NCBI RefSeq assembly: GCF_008728195.1
Contig: NZ_CP031598.1
Coordinates: 496,001 to 560,000, forward strand
DNA from: Roseovarius indicus
GTDB taxonomy: Bacteria > Pseudomonadota > Alphaproteobacteria > Rhodobacterales > Rhodobacteraceae
DNA: 64,000 nt
Reading direction: 5' to 3'
Shown here: positions 26,295-38,046 of the stretch, piece after piece
Layout of the letters: every line of letters begins with the position of its first letter
Position numbering within the stretch: the stretch's first letter is position 1
Notes under the pieces: generated by a model
Told to the model about the DNA's origin: nothing
The model's input: the letters and a program-made list of their open reading frames with translations, nothing else
Database searches by the model: none
Made by a program: the position numbers and the translations under genes

Positions 26295-26344
26295 CCGGCA
26301 TGCCGAAAGCCCGGGCGGCGGGCGCCCGGGCCGTGGCATGCCGG
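26295..26344. terminator. Nested stem-loop downstream of NYN gene
   Basis: CCGGCATGCC (26295-26304) pairs with GGCATGCCGG (26335-26344), and inside it GCCCGGGCG (26309-26317) pairs with CGCCCGGGC (26323-26331). It begins 11 bases past the stop of the reverse-strand NYN gene. No T run follows, so it is either a stabilising or weak terminating hairpin. Confidence 0.6.
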
Positions 26345-26355
26345 ATCACGGTCGC

Positions 26356-26931
26356 TCAGCTTTGCTGGGCGTAGGCCGTTTCGCGTTCGGTGTTCTGGTT
26401 CTCGCGCGGGGGGCGGCCGATCACGTCCTTGAGGTCTTCCAGTTCGATGAAATTGTCGGCCTGACGGCGCAGGTCGTCCGAGATCATCGGGGGCTGGCTG
26501 CGGATGGTCGAGACGACCGAAACGCGCACACCCTGACGTTGCAGGCTTTCCACGAGCGGGCGGAAATCGCCGTCGCCGGAGAAGAGCACGATATGGTCCA
26601 CGCGCGGGGCGAGTTCCATGGCATCGACCGCGAGCTCGATATCCATGTTCCCCTTGACCTTCCGGCGGCCCTGGCTGTCGGTGTATTCCTTGGCCGGCTT
26701 GGTGACCATGGAGAAACCGTTGTAGTTCAGCCAGTCGACCAGCGGGCGGATGGGCGAGTACTCGTCATTCTCCAGCAGGGCGGTGTAGTAGAACGCCCGC
26801 AGAAGTTTGCCCCGGCGCATGAATTCCGCGCGCAGGAGCTTGTAATCGATGTCGAAGCCCAGGGATTTCGCCGCTGCATACAGATTGGAACCATCAATGA
26901 ACAGCGCAAGCCGTTCGTCCTTGTAAAACAT
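26356..26931 (-). CDS. NYN domain protein (LabA/DUF88 family)
   Basis: A 191-residue PIN-like fold protein. Conserved acidic residues appear in [21 protein letters not shown] and [15 protein letters not shown], the likely metal-binding site of a predicted RNase. RRKVKGNMD is also typical of the family. C-terminal residues after ~165 look disordered. It is divergent from folK. The target RNA is unknown. Confidence 0.85.
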   Translation of the reverse strand: MFYKDERLALFIDGSNLYAAAKSLGFDIDYKLLRAEFMRRGKLLRAFYYTALLENDEYSPIRPLVDWLNYNGFSMVTKPAKEYTDSQGRRKVKGNMDIELAVDAMELAPRVDHIVLFSGDGDFRPLVESLQRQGVRVSVVSTIRSQPPMISDDLRRQADNFIELEDLKDVIGRPPRENQNTERETAYAQQS

Positions 26932-27100
26932 CGAAATGTCCTTTCAAATGTAAAGCCCGGTCCGGTTTCGAGTGGTGTGAGTGGTGGTGTATAAATGCCG
27001 GAGAGGGCTGGCCAAGAAGAATAGGATTTCCGGCGGGGATGCACAAGGGCGTTTCCTGAACCTAGGATTCAACTTCAAGCGGTAAAATGAGCAAGGCTTT

Positions 27101-27667
27101 GTGGTGAAACACCAATTTTTCCTGATTGCACTCGGCGCAAACATGCCGTCGGCGGCCGGTTCGCCGGATGTGACGTCGCGTTCCGCACTGCGGAAATTGT
27201 CGGCGGCCGGGGCGCGGGAGGTGATTTCGAGCCGTTTTTTCGCGACGCCGTGCTTTCCGCCGGGGGCGGGCCCCGACTATGTGAACGCCGCCGCGGGGCT
27301 GACTTTCGATGGCGGGCCAGAGGATCTTCTGGCGGTCCTGCACGGGATCGAGGCCGATTTCGGGCGCGAGCGGGTGCAGCGCTGGGGGCAGCGGGTTCTG
27401 GACCTCGACCTGATCGCGGCGGGCGAGGCCGTGTTGCCCGATGCCGAGACGTATCGGGCGTGGCTTGACCTGCCGCTGGACGAGCAGACGCAACGCGCGC
27501 CCGACCGGCTGATCCTGCCGCATCCGCGGATGCAGGACCGTGCCTTCGTGCTGGTGCCGCTGGCCGAGGTGGCGCCGGAGTGGCGCCACCCCGTTCTTGG
27601 AAAGACGGTGGCCGAGATGGTCGAGGCCCTGCCGCAGGAGGCCCGCGACGAGGTGGTGCCGCTCTGA
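27101..27667 (+). CDS. folK: 2-amino-4-hydroxy-6-hydroxymethyldihydropteridine diphosphokinase
   Basis: A 188-residue pyrophosphokinase of folate synthesis. Landmarks are LIALGANMPS, FATPCFPPGAGPDYVNAAAG, GQRVLDLDLIA (Asp metal ligands) and LPHPRMQDRAFVLVPLAE. The start is one of two consecutive GTG codons (27101 or 27104); AAGG just upstream suits either. It stands alone, divergent from the NYN gene. Confidence 0.94.
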   Translation: MVKHQFFLIALGANMPSAAGSPDVTSRSALRKLSAAGAREVISSRFFATPCFPPGAGPDYVNAAAGLTFDGGPEDLLAVLHGIEADFGRERVQRWGQRVLDLDLIAAGEAVLPDAETYRAWLDLPLDEQTQRAPDRLILPHPRMQDRAFVLVPLAEVAPEWRHPVLGKTVAEMVEALPQEARDEVVPL

Positions 27668-27671
27668 GCCG

Positions 27672-28214
27672 TTACCAGGCCGGGCGGCCGGTGGGCGTCA
27701 GCGACCAGAACTGGCCGGAGTAGTTGGCGCAATCCGTCAGGTGGGTGTAATTGTCGAGGTTGCCGCCGTTGAAGACATCGAGGCACATGCCGGCACCGCG
27801 GAAGTCGGTTGTCAGGCGGTAGAAGCCGCTGTCCTGCGTGATGTGCCAGAGCTGGCCGGAATAGTTTCCGCAGGGCGTGAGGTGGGTCAGGTTGTTGAGG
27901 TTCCCGCCATTGACCACGTCGAGGCACATGTTGGTGCCGCGAAACTCGGTCGACAGGCGGTAGAGGCCGGCGCCGGCCGGTTCGAGGCGCCAGAACTGGC
28001 CCGAGTAGTTGCCGGCCGGGGCGAGGTGGCTGAAGTTGTTCATCGGCCCGCCATTGACGATGTCGAGCGGCATGCCGGTGCCGCGGAAATCGGTGGAGAG
28101 CTTGTAGAAGACGGACGTGTCGAGCGCGGCGGCGGGCGAGGCCAGGGCCGTCAGGGCGGCGGTGGCGAGGCTGGCTATGGCGGTGAACGGACGGGGAATC
28201 GGGAAGGTAAACAA
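27672..28214 (-). CDS. Secreted three-repeat ricin-type beta-trefoil protein
   Basis: A 181-residue exported protein. A signal peptide (PFTAIASLATAALTALASP) is followed by three repeats of about 47 residues. Each has a FRGTxMxLDVVNGG-type core, THL and NYSGQFW, the pattern of a ricin B (QxW-like) trefoil. Repeats 2 and 3 have a Cys pair (MCLD and CGN/CAN) absent from repeat 1. TTG at 28214 is the best start: it precedes the signal and a GGAGA lies 9 bases upstream. Carbohydrate binding is likely from fold but unproven. Transcribed towards folK. Confidence 0.72.
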   Translation of the reverse strand: MFTFPIPRPFTAIASLATAALTALASPAAALDTSVFYKLSTDFRGTGMPLDIVNGGPMNNFSHLAPAGNYSGQFWRLEPAGAGLYRLSTEFRGTNMCLDVVNGGNLNNLTHLTPCGNYSGQLWHITQDSGFYRLTTDFRGAGMCLDVFNGGNLDNYTHLTDCANYSGQFWSLTPTGRPAW

Positions 28215-28354
28215 GGTTGAAAATCTCCGGATAGGGCGGGCGTGTCGAAATAGGTTGGTGCCGCCGCGCAGATCGTTAGCCCAGGGCCCGGATAAATCAA
28301 TCTTTCTTATGTAAAATCGGGCCCCTCCGCCCCCTCGGGCGGCCAAATATCTCC

Positions 28355-28383
28355 TTGTAACTCGGGCGGAGACGTTTTAGATA
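28355..28383 (+). promoter_or_regulatory. Sigma-70-type promoter for rpoZ-rsh
   Basis: TTGTAA (28355-28360), a 17-base spacer and TAGATA (28378-28383), 40 bases before the rpoZ ATG. Spacing and hexamers fit a housekeeping promoter. Confidence 0.65.
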
Positions 28384-28423
28384 AGGCACTTCCACAAGTT
28401 TATGCCATCCCTCTGGAGGTCTC

Positions 28424-28777
28424 ATGGCCCGCGTGACAACCGAAGACTGCGTCGACAAGGTTCCCAACCGGTTCGATCTGGTGATGCTTGCCGCCCATCG
28501 GGCGCGCGAAATTTCCGCCGGATCGCAGATTACCGTGGACCGCGACAACGACAAGAACCCGGTTGTCGCCCTGCGCGAGATTGCCGAAGAGACCCAGTCG
28601 GCCGACGAGCTTCGCGAGCGTCTGATCGAATCGAATCAGACCCAGATCGAGGTCGACGAGCCCGAAGACGATTCCATGGCGCTGCTGATGGGTGGCGAGC
28701 CCGACAAGCCGGCCGAGGACGACATGTCGGAAGAGAACCTTCTGCGGGCGCTGATGGAGGCGCAGGGGCAGGGCTGA
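28424..28777 (+). CDS. rpoZ: RNA polymerase omega subunit
   Basis: A 117-residue subunit that helps beta-prime fold and assemble. The N-terminal [23 protein letters not shown] and VALREIAEE are the conserved contact region. The C-terminal ~50 residues are acidic, as in other alphaproteobacteria. It precedes rsh by 30 bases, the classical order. GGAGG lies before ATG 28424. Confidence 0.96.
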   Translation: MARVTTEDCVDKVPNRFDLVMLAAHRAREISAGSQITVDRDNDKNPVVALREIAEETQSADELRERLIESNQTQIEVDEPEDDSMALLMGGEPDKPAEDDMSEENLLRALMEAQGQG

Positions 28778-28807
28778 CCTGTCCCCCGCTCAGGGGATGC
28801 GCAAGGC

Positions 28808-30943
<2,136 letters not shown>

Positions 30944-30961
30944 ACCGGGGAGCCGCGCAAG

Positions 30962-31624
30962 GTGGTCTTCAAGCGCAGAGACAGACGACCATGGTGGAAG
31001 ATCGTTTATGAAACGGTCTGGCCCAAGGGCGGCTGGAAACGTGCGTTCTATTACATCAAGCATCGCGTCCGGCGCCTGCCCGACCCGCCGCACCGGATTG
31101 CCCGGGGGATCTTTGCCGGGATCTTCGTGACGTTCAGCCCGTTCTTCGGGATGCATTTCTTTGCCGCCGCCGCGCTGGCGCTGATCATCCGGGGCAATAT
31201 CATCGCCTCGCTGCTGTCGACCTTCGTGGGCAACCCGCTGACCTTCGTGCCGATCGGGGCGATCTCGTTCCAGACGGGGAATTTCCTGCTGGGGCGGACG
31301 TTTCAGCATCACACCGGCGCGCACCGGTCGCTGGGCGGCAAGTTCGTCGATGCGTGGGTCGACCTGAAGGACAACTTCTTCACGCTGTTCGGCGACGGCC
31401 AGGCCGACTGGCACAACCTCTATGTCTTTTACGACGAGGTGTTCTTTCCCTACATGATCGGCGGGATCATCCCCGGGCTGATTTTCGGCATGATCGGCTA
31501 TTACGTCAGCCTGCCGGTGATCCAGGCCTACCAGAAGGGCCGCAAGGGCCGGATCAAGGACAAGCTTCTGGCGCTGAAAGAAAAAGCCGCGGGCAAGGCT
31601 GACGCCAAGCAGAATCAGGATTAG
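30962..31624 (+). CDS. DUF2062 membrane protein
   Basis: A 220-residue membrane protein. The N-terminal basic region ([15 protein letters not shown]) precedes the DUF2062 core: [36 protein letters not shown] and [18 protein letters not shown]. The last ~30 residues are Lys/Ala rich and cytoplasmic. The GTG start at 30962 has GGGGA upstream. It lies 18 bases after rsh and 46 before pdxJ, in the usual Rhodobacteraceae order. Function unknown. Confidence 0.85.
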   Translation: MVFKRRDRRPWWKIVYETVWPKGGWKRAFYYIKHRVRRLPDPPHRIARGIFAGIFVTFSPFFGMHFFAAAALALIIRGNIIASLLSTFVGNPLTFVPIGAISFQTGNFLLGRTFQHHTGAHRSLGGKFVDAWVDLKDNFFTLFGDGQADWHNLYVFYDEVFFPYMIGGIIPGLIFGMIGYYVSLPVIQAYQKGRKGRIKDKLLALKEKAAGKADAKQNQD

Positions 31625-31670
31625 GGTGAGCCCCGGACCCGGACGGAACGGGCAGGAACAGGAGGGCGGC

Positions 31671-32441
31671 ATGATGTCTGCGGGAAAACTGCGCCTTGGC
31701 GTGAATATCGACCACGTGGCGACCGTGCGGAATGCGCGCGGCGGGGATTACCCCGACCCGATCCGCGCCGCGAAGCTGGCCGAGGAGGCGGGGGCCGACG
31801 GGATCACCGCCCACCTGCGCGAGGACCGGCGGCACATTTCCGACAGCGATATCGACCGGCTGGTCGAGACGCTGAGCGTGCCGCTCAACTTCGAGATGGC
31901 CGCGACCGTAGAGATGCAGGCGATTGCGTTGCGGCACAAGCCGCACGCGGTGTGCATCGTGCCCGAAAAGCGCGAGGAGCGGACGACGGAAGGCGGGCTG
32001 GAAGTGGCGCGCGAGGAAAACCGGCTGGCGCATTTCATCGCGCCGTTGCGGGATGCGGGCTGCCGGGTGTCGATCTTCATCGCCGCCGACAAACGCCAGA
32101 TCGAGGCCGCGCATCGGATCGGGGCCGAGGTGATCGAGTTGCATACCGGCGCCTATTGCGACGCCCATGCCGAGGGCCGAATCGAGGAGCGTGACCGGGA
32201 GTTGGCCGCCCTGCGCGAGATGTCGGCTTATGCCCATTCGCTGGGGCTCGAGGTGCATGCGGGCCACGGGCTGACCTATGACACCGTGCAGCCGGTGGCG
32301 GCGTTTCCCGAGGTGATGGAGCTGAATATCGGGCATTTCATCATCGGCGAGGCGATCTTCCTGGGGCTGCAGCCGGCGATTCGCGAGATGCGGCGGCTGA
32401 TGGACGGGGCGCGCGCAGACAAGGCGCGGTCGGCCGGATGA
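31671..32441 (+). CDS. pdxJ: Pyridoxine 5'-phosphate synthase PdxJ
   Basis: A 256-residue TIM-barrel enzyme joining 1-deoxyxylulose 5-phosphate and 3-amino-2-oxopropyl phosphate into pyridoxine 5'-phosphate. It has [51 protein letters not shown] and HAGHGLTYD, which are family hallmarks. Start at 31671 or the adjacent ATG 31674; AGGAGG lies upstream. Its stop overlaps the next start (ATGA). Confidence 0.96.
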   Translation: MMSAGKLRLGVNIDHVATVRNARGGDYPDPIRAAKLAEEAGADGITAHLREDRRHISDSDIDRLVETLSVPLNFEMAATVEMQAIALRHKPHAVCIVPEKREERTTEGGLEVAREENRLAHFIAPLRDAGCRVSIFIAADKRQIEAAHRIGAEVIELHTGAYCDAHAEGRIEERDRELAALREMSAYAHSLGLEVHAGHGLTYDTVQPVAAFPEVMELNIGHFIIGEAIFLGLQPAIREMRRLMDGARADKARSAG

Positions 32442-32884
32442 CCGCTGTCAGCCTGATCCGGTACGCGGTGGTGTTCCTGGCGGTGGCCATCGGCGTGGCG
32501 CTGATCGTGGGCGTGCTGAACGCACAGGTCGATTCGGCGCTGGGCTCGTCGGCGCAGCTGATGGTGCCGGCGATGATCGGGGCCGTGGTCGAGGGCCAGC
32601 AATTCGCCCGGCGGGAGAAGCGCCGGCCCAAGGGGGCCGAGGCGTGGAATTTCACCTGGGCCGCGACGGGGATCGCCGTGGTGCTGAACCTGGCGCTGGC
32701 CTATGGCGGGGGCGCGTGGCTGCCCGAATTTGCCAAGCTGGCGGTGGCGCCCATGGGCTCGCGGCAGTTCCTGATATTGCTGGGGCTTTATGCCGGGGGC
32801 TACCTGATCTGCAACCGGGTGTTCCTGGGCATCGCGGCGGGCAACCAGCTGAGCCTGATGCGCAGCAAGGGCGAGATCGAGTGA
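32438..32884 (+). CDS. Four-helix membrane protein (ABZJ_00895-like)
   Basis: A 148-residue membrane protein with four helices ([72 protein letters not shown]). The pattern recalls the ABZJ_00895 family, a tentative name. It overlaps pdxJ by 4 bases (ATGA) and precedes a secreted protein gene, so is co-transcribed with the housekeeping run. Role unknown. Confidence 0.6.
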   Translation: MTAVSLIRYAVVFLAVAIGVALIVGVLNAQVDSALGSSAQLMVPAMIGAVVEGQQFARREKRRPKGAEAWNFTWAATGIAVVLNLALAYGGGAWLPEFAKLAVAPMGSRQFLILLGLYAGGYLICNRVFLGIAAGNQLSLMRSKGEIE

Positions 32885-32900
32885 CATGAGGGAGGTCGCC

Positions 32901-33338
32901 ATGAAAGCGATTGCTGTATGTCTGGGCTTGCTGGCCGCGGCGCCCGTGGTGGCGCAGGAGGCGGTGCCCTGCGACTGGCCCGCGCGGGCCGACAACATTG
33001 CCGAGCCGTGGGAGGAGAACACCCGCACCTTCGCGGAGGGCAAGGTGCGGCTGGCGCTGCTGGATACCGCGGAACCGGCGGCGGCCGCGTTTCACGTGTT
33101 CGTCCTGTCGCCGCCCTATGACGAGCTGGGCCTGCGCCAGTGCCGGACGATCGGGTTGAACGGCATGGGCTTTGCGGGCGCCGATTTCGGCAGTCTTCAG
33201 GCCGCTTATGACCCGGCTGTGGGGCTGATCTTTACCATGACCGTGCAGGTCTATGACGGGATGGATTACACGCCGCGGACACTGCGGTTCACGCTGAACC
33301 AGGCGACCGGGGACATCGGGGCGCAGCTTTCCCCATGA
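32901..33338 (+). CDS. Secreted hypothetical protein
   Basis: A 145-residue exported protein with a short signal peptide ([16 protein letters not shown]). Two Cys in the mature part (VPCDW near the start, LRQCRTI in the middle) may form a disulfide. It contains [19 protein letters not shown] and [15 protein letters not shown], suggesting a small beta-rich fold. It overlaps acpS (ATGA), and GGAGGT precedes ATG 32901. No family recognised. Confidence 0.6.
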   Translation: MKAIAVCLGLLAAAPVVAQEAVPCDWPARADNIAEPWEENTRTFAEGKVRLALLDTAEPAAAAFHVFVLSPPYDELGLRQCRTIGLNGMGFAGADFGSLQAAYDPAVGLIFTMTVQVYDGMDYTPRTLRFTLNQATGDIGAQLSP

Positions 33339-33751
33339 TCCTCGGTATCGGGACCGATCTGGCCAATATCGAGCGGATCGCCGGCACGCTGGAGCGGTTC
33401 GGCGACCGGTTCCGCAACCGGGTGTTCACCGAGGTGGAACAGCGCAAGGCCGAGCGGCGGGCGGATACGGCGGGCACCTATGCCAAGCGCTGGGCGGCGA
33501 AGGAGGCCTGTTCGAAGGCGCTGGGCACGGGGTTGCGGATGGGGATCGCGTGGAAGGACATGGCCGTCAGCAACCTGCGCAGCGGGCAGCCGGTGATGGA
33601 GGTGACCGGCTGGGCCGCCGAGCGGCTGGCCGAGATGACGCCCGAGGGGCACGAGGCGATCATCCACGTGACGCTGACCGACGATCACCCCTGGGCGCAG
33701 GCCTTTGTCGTGATCGAGGCGCGGCCGATTGACGGGGGCCGGAAGGCGTGA
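33335..33751 (+). CDS. acpS: Holo-[acyl-carrier-protein] synthase AcpS
   Basis: A 138-residue phosphopantetheinyl transferase that activates acyl carrier protein. It shows [40 protein letters not shown] and [15 protein letters not shown], the Mg and coenzyme A binding residues of the family. The start overlaps the upstream gene by 4 bases. Standard place before lepB. Confidence 0.95.
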   Translation: MILGIGTDLANIERIAGTLERFGDRFRNRVFTEVEQRKAERRADTAGTYAKRWAAKEACSKALGTGLRMGIAWKDMAVSNLRSGQPVMEVTGWAAERLAEMTPEGHEAIIHVTLTDDHPWAQAFVVIEARPIDGGRKA

Positions 33752-33818
33752 CTTGACACCATGCCGCCGCACGCTCATGAAACCCGCAATACCCGGAAAC
33801 CGAGGCGCGGAGACAGGC

Positions 33819-34655
33819 ATGGCCGAAGAGGGCAAGAAATCGAGCACGGTCTGGGAGACCATCAAGACGGTTTTCTGGGCGCTGGTGATCGCGGGCATCT
33901 TCCGCACCATCTTTTTCCAGCCGTTCTGGATTCCGTCCGGGTCGATGAAGGACACGCTGCTGATCGGCGATTTCCTGTTCGTCAACAAGATGGCCTATGG
34001 CTATTCCTACGCTTCTTGCCCGTCGATCCGGCTTCAGCGGTTCGGGATCAACATCGACGCGCAGGATATCTGCGGTTTTCTTGACGGCGACAACACCCGC
34101 CTGATGGGCAGCGAGCCCGAGCGGGGCGATATCATCGTCTTCCGCCACCCGGTGCACGGCACGGATTTCATCAAGCGGGTGATCGGCTTGCCGGGGGACC
34201 GGGTTCAGATGCGCGACAGCGTGCTGTACATCAACGACGAGCCTGTTCAGCTCGAGGATGCCGGCGACTTTACCGAGATCAAGGAGCGGCAGGGCCCGCT
34301 TCAAGTGACGCCGCGCTGTGAGAACGGGCCGGTGGGCATGGGCGCGGAGTGCCGGAAGTCGCGGCAGATCGAAACGCTGCCCAATGGGCGCAGCCATGCC
34401 ATCCTGAACATCTCGCGCCAGTCGCTCGACGATACCGGCGTGTTCACGGTGCCCGAGGGGCATTACTTCTTCATGGGCGACAACCGCGACAACTCGACCG
34501 ACAGCCGCGTGCCGCTGGCTGCGGGGGGCGTCGGGTTCGTGCCGTATGAAAACCTGATCGGGCGCGCGGGGAGGGTGATGTTCTCGTCCGCGGGCCGCTC
34601 GATGCTGTTCTTCTGGACATGGCGGGGCGACCGGTTCTTCGAGAAGCTGGAATGA
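33819..34655 (+). CDS. lepB: Signal peptidase I
   Basis: A 278-residue inner membrane Ser/Lys protease that removes signal peptides. The N-terminal helix ([19 protein letters not shown]) leads to PSGSMKDTL with the catalytic Ser and then [11 protein letters not shown] with the catalytic Lys. [17 protein letters not shown] is box E. ATG 33819 follows GGAGA by about 6 bases; ATG 33777 is an alternative. It overlaps rnc (ATGA). Confidence 0.95.
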   Translation: MAEEGKKSSTVWETIKTVFWALVIAGIFRTIFFQPFWIPSGSMKDTLLIGDFLFVNKMAYGYSYASCPSIRLQRFGINIDAQDICGFLDGDNTRLMGSEPERGDIIVFRHPVHGTDFIKRVIGLPGDRVQMRDSVLYINDEPVQLEDAGDFTEIKERQGPLQVTPRCENGPVGMGAECRKSRQIETLPNGRSHAILNISRQSLDDTGVFTVPEGHYFFMGDNRDNSTDSRVPLAAGGVGFVPYENLIGRAGRVMFSSAGRSMLFFWTWRGDRFFEKLE

Positions 34656-35335
34656 AGCTTTCGGGCGAGTTGAAGGCCTTTGAAGGCCGGCTGGGGCACA
34701 AGTTTGCCGAGCCGGAGTTGCTGGTGCGGGCGGTGACGCATTCCTCGATGTCCTCGCCCAACCGGGACGACAACCAGCGGCTGGAATTCCTGGGCGACCG
34801 GGTGCTGGGGCTGGTGATGGCCGAGGCGCTGCTGGAACGGGACCGGGCGGCGCAGGAGGGCCAGCTGGCGCCCCGCTTCAACGCGCTGGTGCGCAAGGAG
34901 GCCTGTGCCGACGTGGCCCGGCAGATCGACCTTGGCAAGGTTCTGAAACTGGGCCGGTCCGAGATGATGTCGGGCGGGCGGCGCAAGCAGGCGCTCTTGG
35001 GCGACGGGATGGAGGCGGTGATTGCCGCCGTCTATCGCGATGCCGGGTTCGAGGCGGCCCGCGAGGTGGTTCTGCGGCTGTGGGGCAAGCGGATCGAGAG
35101 CGTCAAGGAAGACGCCCGCGACGCCAAGACCGCCCTGCAGGAATGGGCGCAGGCGCGGGGCCAGATGCCGCCGGAATATGTCGAGACGGCACGGTCGGGG
35201 CCGGACCATGCGCCGCAATTCACCATAGAGGCGCGGCTGGCCGACGGGCAGGCCGAGAGCGCCACCGCCGGGTCGAAGCGGCAGGCGGAGCAGGCGGCGG
35301 CGACGGCGTTGCTGGCGCGGGTCGAGGCCGGGTAG
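34652..35335 (+). CDS. rnc: Ribonuclease III
   Basis: A 227-residue dsRNA endonuclease for rRNA and mRNA processing. The catalytic signature is [16 protein letters not shown] (acidic E and D) and [16 protein letters not shown] with the second acidic pair. A C-terminal dsRBD ([14 protein letters not shown] through [16 protein letters not shown]) is present. It starts at the lepB stop. era, its usual neighbour, is separated by a reverse-strand glycosyltransferase. Confidence 0.95.
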   Translation: MKLSGELKAFEGRLGHKFAEPELLVRAVTHSSMSSPNRDDNQRLEFLGDRVLGLVMAEALLERDRAAQEGQLAPRFNALVRKEACADVARQIDLGKVLKLGRSEMMSGGRRKQALLGDGMEAVIAAVYRDAGFEAAREVVLRLWGKRIESVKEDARDAKTALQEWAQARGQMPPEYVETARSGPDHAPQFTIEARLADGQAESATAGSKRQAEQAAATALLARVEAG

Positions 35336-35358
35336 GGTCGTCGGCGCGGCGTCACGCC

Positions 35359-36363
35359 TTACAGCCGCGTCAGGGCATCTTCCATGTAGCGCACCCAGTT
35401 CGACGGCGCGTGTTCGGTTCGGGCTTTTATCTGCGCCGTCTGGGCGATGGCCTGGGCCGCGTCGCGGTCGGTAAAGAGGCCCTCGATGGCCTCGACCATG
35501 GCGTCGGTGTCGCCGGGTGCGATGCGGCCATAGACCGTGCCGTCGGAGAGGTATTCCGCCAGACCGAGGCAGTCTGTCGCCACCACCGGCACCCCCAGCA
35601 GCTTGGCCGCGACGAGGGTGATATGCCCGCAGGCGGTTTGATGGCTGAGAAGCGGCAGGGCAAGGCCGACCGAGTCGGTCGCCAGCCGCCACGTGACCGG
35701 GCCGGGCTGGTTGAGGCGGACATCGACATTATCGGGGAAATCGATGCCCTGCACGCTGTAAGGCCGGGCGATGACGACGGCGCGACGCCCGGGCAGGCGG
35801 CGCATGGCGTTGGCGAGCAGGCGATAGTCGCGGGCCTCGCCGCCGATCGAACAGAGATAGGGCTGATCGGGTCGCGCCGCGTCCGCGTCCAGGGCCGTTT
35901 CGGGCGGGTCCATGGCCCATTTGAGCACGCGGATCCGGTCGGGCGGCACGCCGAGTTCGCGGGCGTAGAGCTGTTTCTCATGCGCGGAGAAGACGACGAA
36001 CTCGTCGATATCCCGAAGCCCGTTGCGGTAAGCCTTGCGCCGGGCGCCATCCGGCAAGGCGGTGAAATTGAAGGAGAACGCGATCTGCGGCACCGAGGGG
36101 CAAAGCGCCCGGCGCGTGAAGTTGGTCAGCGCCGCCATGTTGGGCAGGTGCGAGATCAGGAGCGGCTTGTGCCCGGCCTTGCGCGCGCGGCGGGCGGCGA
36201 GGGCGGCGGCGGTAACAGCTCGGAGGCGGCGAACACGGTTGGGGCCGCCATAGGCCTGCGAGGTGAAGCTCGACCAGTCGAGGTCAGGGTCGGGCATGTG
36301 ATCGGCCATGAACCGCCAGCCGGGCGCCATCAGGTCTGTGGTGTTGATGAGCGCGCGTGTCAT
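35359..36363 (-). CDS. Glycosyltransferase (GT4-like)
   Basis: A 334-residue predicted glycosyltransferase. The C-terminal half has CGHITLVAAKLLGVPVVATDC and GLAEYLSDGTVYGRIAPGD, which look like the nucleotide-sugar site of GT4 enzymes (E and GD loops). The N-terminal half is Rossmann-like with LLISHLPNMAALTNF. It runs against its neighbours, between rnc and era, so it probably entered this run by rearrangement. Sugar and acceptor unknown. Confidence 0.72.
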   Translation of the reverse strand: MTRALINTTDLMAPGWRFMADHMPDPDLDWSSFTSQAYGGPNRVRRLRAVTAAALAARRARKAGHKPLLISHLPNMAALTNFTRRALCPSVPQIAFSFNFTALPDGARRKAYRNGLRDIDEFVVFSAHEKQLYARELGVPPDRIRVLKWAMDPPETALDADAARPDQPYLCSIGGEARDYRLLANAMRRLPGRRAVVIARPYSVQGIDFPDNVDVRLNQPGPVTWRLATDSVGLALPLLSHQTACGHITLVAAKLLGVPVVATDCLGLAEYLSDGTVYGRIAPGDTDAMVEAIEGLFTDRDAAQAIAQTAQIKARTEHAPSNWVRYMEDALTRL

Positions 36364-36501
36364 CCCGGGCCGGTCTCCGTTATTGTGGTCTTGGAACCTC
36401 GGGCGACGCTAGACAAGTTTCGCACCGGGGGGAATAGCACGATCTCTGGCAAAGCGGGCCGTGATGGGCTAAGGCGCATCAACTGAGCCAAGGAAGAGCC
36501 A

Positions 36502-37410
36502 ATGACCCAGCGCGCCGGTTTCATCGCCCTGATCGGAGAGCCCAATGCGGGCAAGTCCACGCTTCTCAACCGCATGGTGGGGGCGAAGGTGAGTATCGTG
36601 ACCCACAAGGTGCAGACCACCCGCGCCCGGATTCGCGGCGTGGCGATGGAGGGGGAGGCGCAGTTGGTGTTTGTCGACACGCCGGGCCTCTTCAAGCCAC
36701 GCCGGCGGCTGGACCGGGCGATGGTGGCCGCCGCCTGGGGCGGGGCGGCGGATGCCGACGTGGTGGTGCTGCTGGTCGAGGCGCATCGGGGGATCACCGA
36801 GGGGGTCGAGCAGATCCTAGAGAACCTCGCGGAGGCGACGAAAGGCCGGAAGGTGGCACTGGCGATCAACAAGATCGACCGGGTGAAATCGGAGGCGCTT
36901 CTCGGCCTCACGCAGGAGTTGAACGAACGGTACCCGTTCGAGCGGACCTTCATGATTTCCGCCGAGCGGGGGCACGGGGTGGACGACCTGAGGGAATGGC
37001 TGGCGGGCGAGATGCCGGAGGGCCCGTGGCTGTACCCCGAGGATCAGATTGCCGACCTGCCGATGCGGATGATCGCGGCCGAGATGACGCGCGAGAAGCT
37101 GACCCTGCGGCTGCACCAGGAATTGCCGTACCAGCTGACGGTCGAGACCGAGAGCTGGGAGGAGCGGAAAGACGGCTCGGCGCGGATCGACCAGGTGATC
37201 TATGTGGCGCGGGACGGGCACAAGGGGATCATCCTTGGCCGCAAGGGCGAGACGATCAAGGCCGTGAGCCAGGCCGCGCGGGAGGAGCTGGAGGAGTTCC
37301 TCGGGCGGAAGGTGCATTTGTTCCTGCAGGTGAAGGTGCGGCCCGGCTGGCTGGAAGAGGCCGAGCGGTATTCAGAGATGGGGCTGGAGTTCAAGGACGG
37401 GAACGGGTGA
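36502..37410 (+). CDS. era: GTPase Era
   Basis: A 302-residue GTPase binding the 3' end of 16S rRNA in 30S assembly. G1 is GEPNAGKSTLLN, G2 region TTRARIRG, G3 DTPGLF, and G4 NKID. The C-terminal KH domain includes IILGRKGETIKAVSQAARE. Length is normal. It is separated from rnc by a reverse gene and from recO by about 5.8 kb of other genes. Confidence 0.96.
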   Translation: MTQRAGFIALIGEPNAGKSTLLNRMVGAKVSIVTHKVQTTRARIRGVAMEGEAQLVFVDTPGLFKPRRRLDRAMVAAAWGGAADADVVVLLVEAHRGITEGVEQILENLAEATKGRKVALAINKIDRVKSEALLGLTQELNERYPFERTFMISAERGHGVDDLREWLAGEMPEGPWLYPEDQIADLPMRMIAAEMTREKLTLRLHQELPYQLTVETESWEERKDGSARIDQVIYVARDGHKGIILGRKGETIKAVSQAAREELEEFLGRKVHLFLQVKVRPGWLEEAERYSEMGLEFKDGNG

Positions 37411-37429
37411 GCGAGCCTGGCCGGGGAAT

Positions 37430-37452
37430 GGTGGGTTGGCACCCACCCTACG
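37430..37452. repeat. REP-like palindrome, intact copy
   Basis: GGTGGGTTGGCACCCACCCTACG, 20 bases after the era stop. It contains an intact CCCACCCTACG (37442-37452) identical to the IS110 target. Confidence 0.9.
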
Positions 37453-37473
37453 GGGCGCGGCTTTGGCACGCGG

Positions 37474-37492
37474 CCCCGGATCAGGTCCGGGG
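37474..37492. repeat. CCCCGGATCAGGTCCGGGG palindrome
   Basis: A 7-bp palindrome with a 5-base loop, 9 bases before the DUF1491 start. The same element with AAG in the loop is at 24654-24672 and 25131-25149. Confidence 0.8.
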
Positions 37493-37500
37493 CGGGTAGA

Positions 37501-37833
37501 ATGGCGCGGTTGACGGCTGAATTCTGGGTGCAGGCCTACCTGGCGCGGCTGCGGTTGCAGGATATTCCGGCGTTTGTCACGTCGCATGGCGACGACACCG
37601 CGGGTGCGGTTCTGGTGAAGCTCAACACGCTGGATGGGCAGGCGCGGGCGTTCCAGCGCAGTTTCGACCTGATGAGCGGCAAGCGGGCCTGGGTTGTGCT
37701 GGCCGAGGGCGAGGAACGCGCGGTGGACGAGGCGATTGCGAAGCAGCGCGGGTTCGACCCCGACCTGTGGGTGATCGAGGTCGAGGACCGGGCCGGGCGG
37801 CATCTTCTGGACGAGCCGGGGCTGGCGGATTGA
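37501..37833 (+). CDS. DUF1491 family protein
   Basis: A 110-residue soluble protein. LTAEFWVQAYLARLRLQDIPAFV and GDDTAGAVLVKLN at the start, then DPDLWVIEVEDRAGRHLLDEP at the end, match DUF1491, a small alphaproteobacterial family of unknown function. The start lies among palindromic repeats downstream of era. It ends 23 bases before the repeat copy that holds the IS110 element. Confidence 0.85.
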   Translation: MARLTAEFWVQAYLARLRLQDIPAFVTSHGDDTAGAVLVKLNTLDGQARAFQRSFDLMSGKRAWVVLAEGEERAVDEAIAKQRGFDPDLWVIEVEDRAGRHLLDEPGLAD

Positions 37834-37855
37834 CCGTGTGATTTGCGGCGGGAGT

Positions 37856-37875
37856 GGTGGGTTGGCACCCACCCT
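37856..37875. repeat. REP-like palindrome interrupted by the IS110 element (left half)
   Basis: GGTGGGTTGGCACCCACCCT ends at 37875 and the missing ACGG follows at 38997-39000, after the element. Joining the two flanks restores the repeat consensus exactly, with CT shared at both junctions. Confidence 0.92.
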
Positions 37876-38046
37876 TGTCTCTTTGATCTGTGCGATATTG
37901 TGTATCGGCAGGCGAGACCCCGTCCCACCCTTGGTCCTTGAGACCGTCGCGTAGCCCGGGGCTCGTCTGCCGACCGTTGTCAAACCTGAACAGTTGCCAG
38001 GGAGGGCTGTGCAACCAGCCGATCCCGCAGATCAAGGACAGGCCCC
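37876..38046 (+). ncRNA. Predicted IS110 bridge RNA
   Basis: The 5' non-coding region folds into two guide loops. Target loop: a stem of 37907-37921 with 37958-37971 encloses CCCACCCT (37924-37931), a GGTC/GACC hairpin (37933-37945) and CGTAG (37950-37954). CCCACCCT is identical to the left target top strand (37868-37875) and CGTAG complements CTACG of the right target (38995-38999). Donor loop: CCTG/CAGG (37985-37988, 38039-38042) encloses ACAGTTGC (37990-37997), a GGCTG/CAGCC hairpin and CAAG (38033-38036). These match the element's right end (38988-38995) and complement CTTG at the left end (37874-37877). The arrangement is that of the IS621 bridge RNA. The boundaries are those of the non-coding region. 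Confidence 0.8.
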
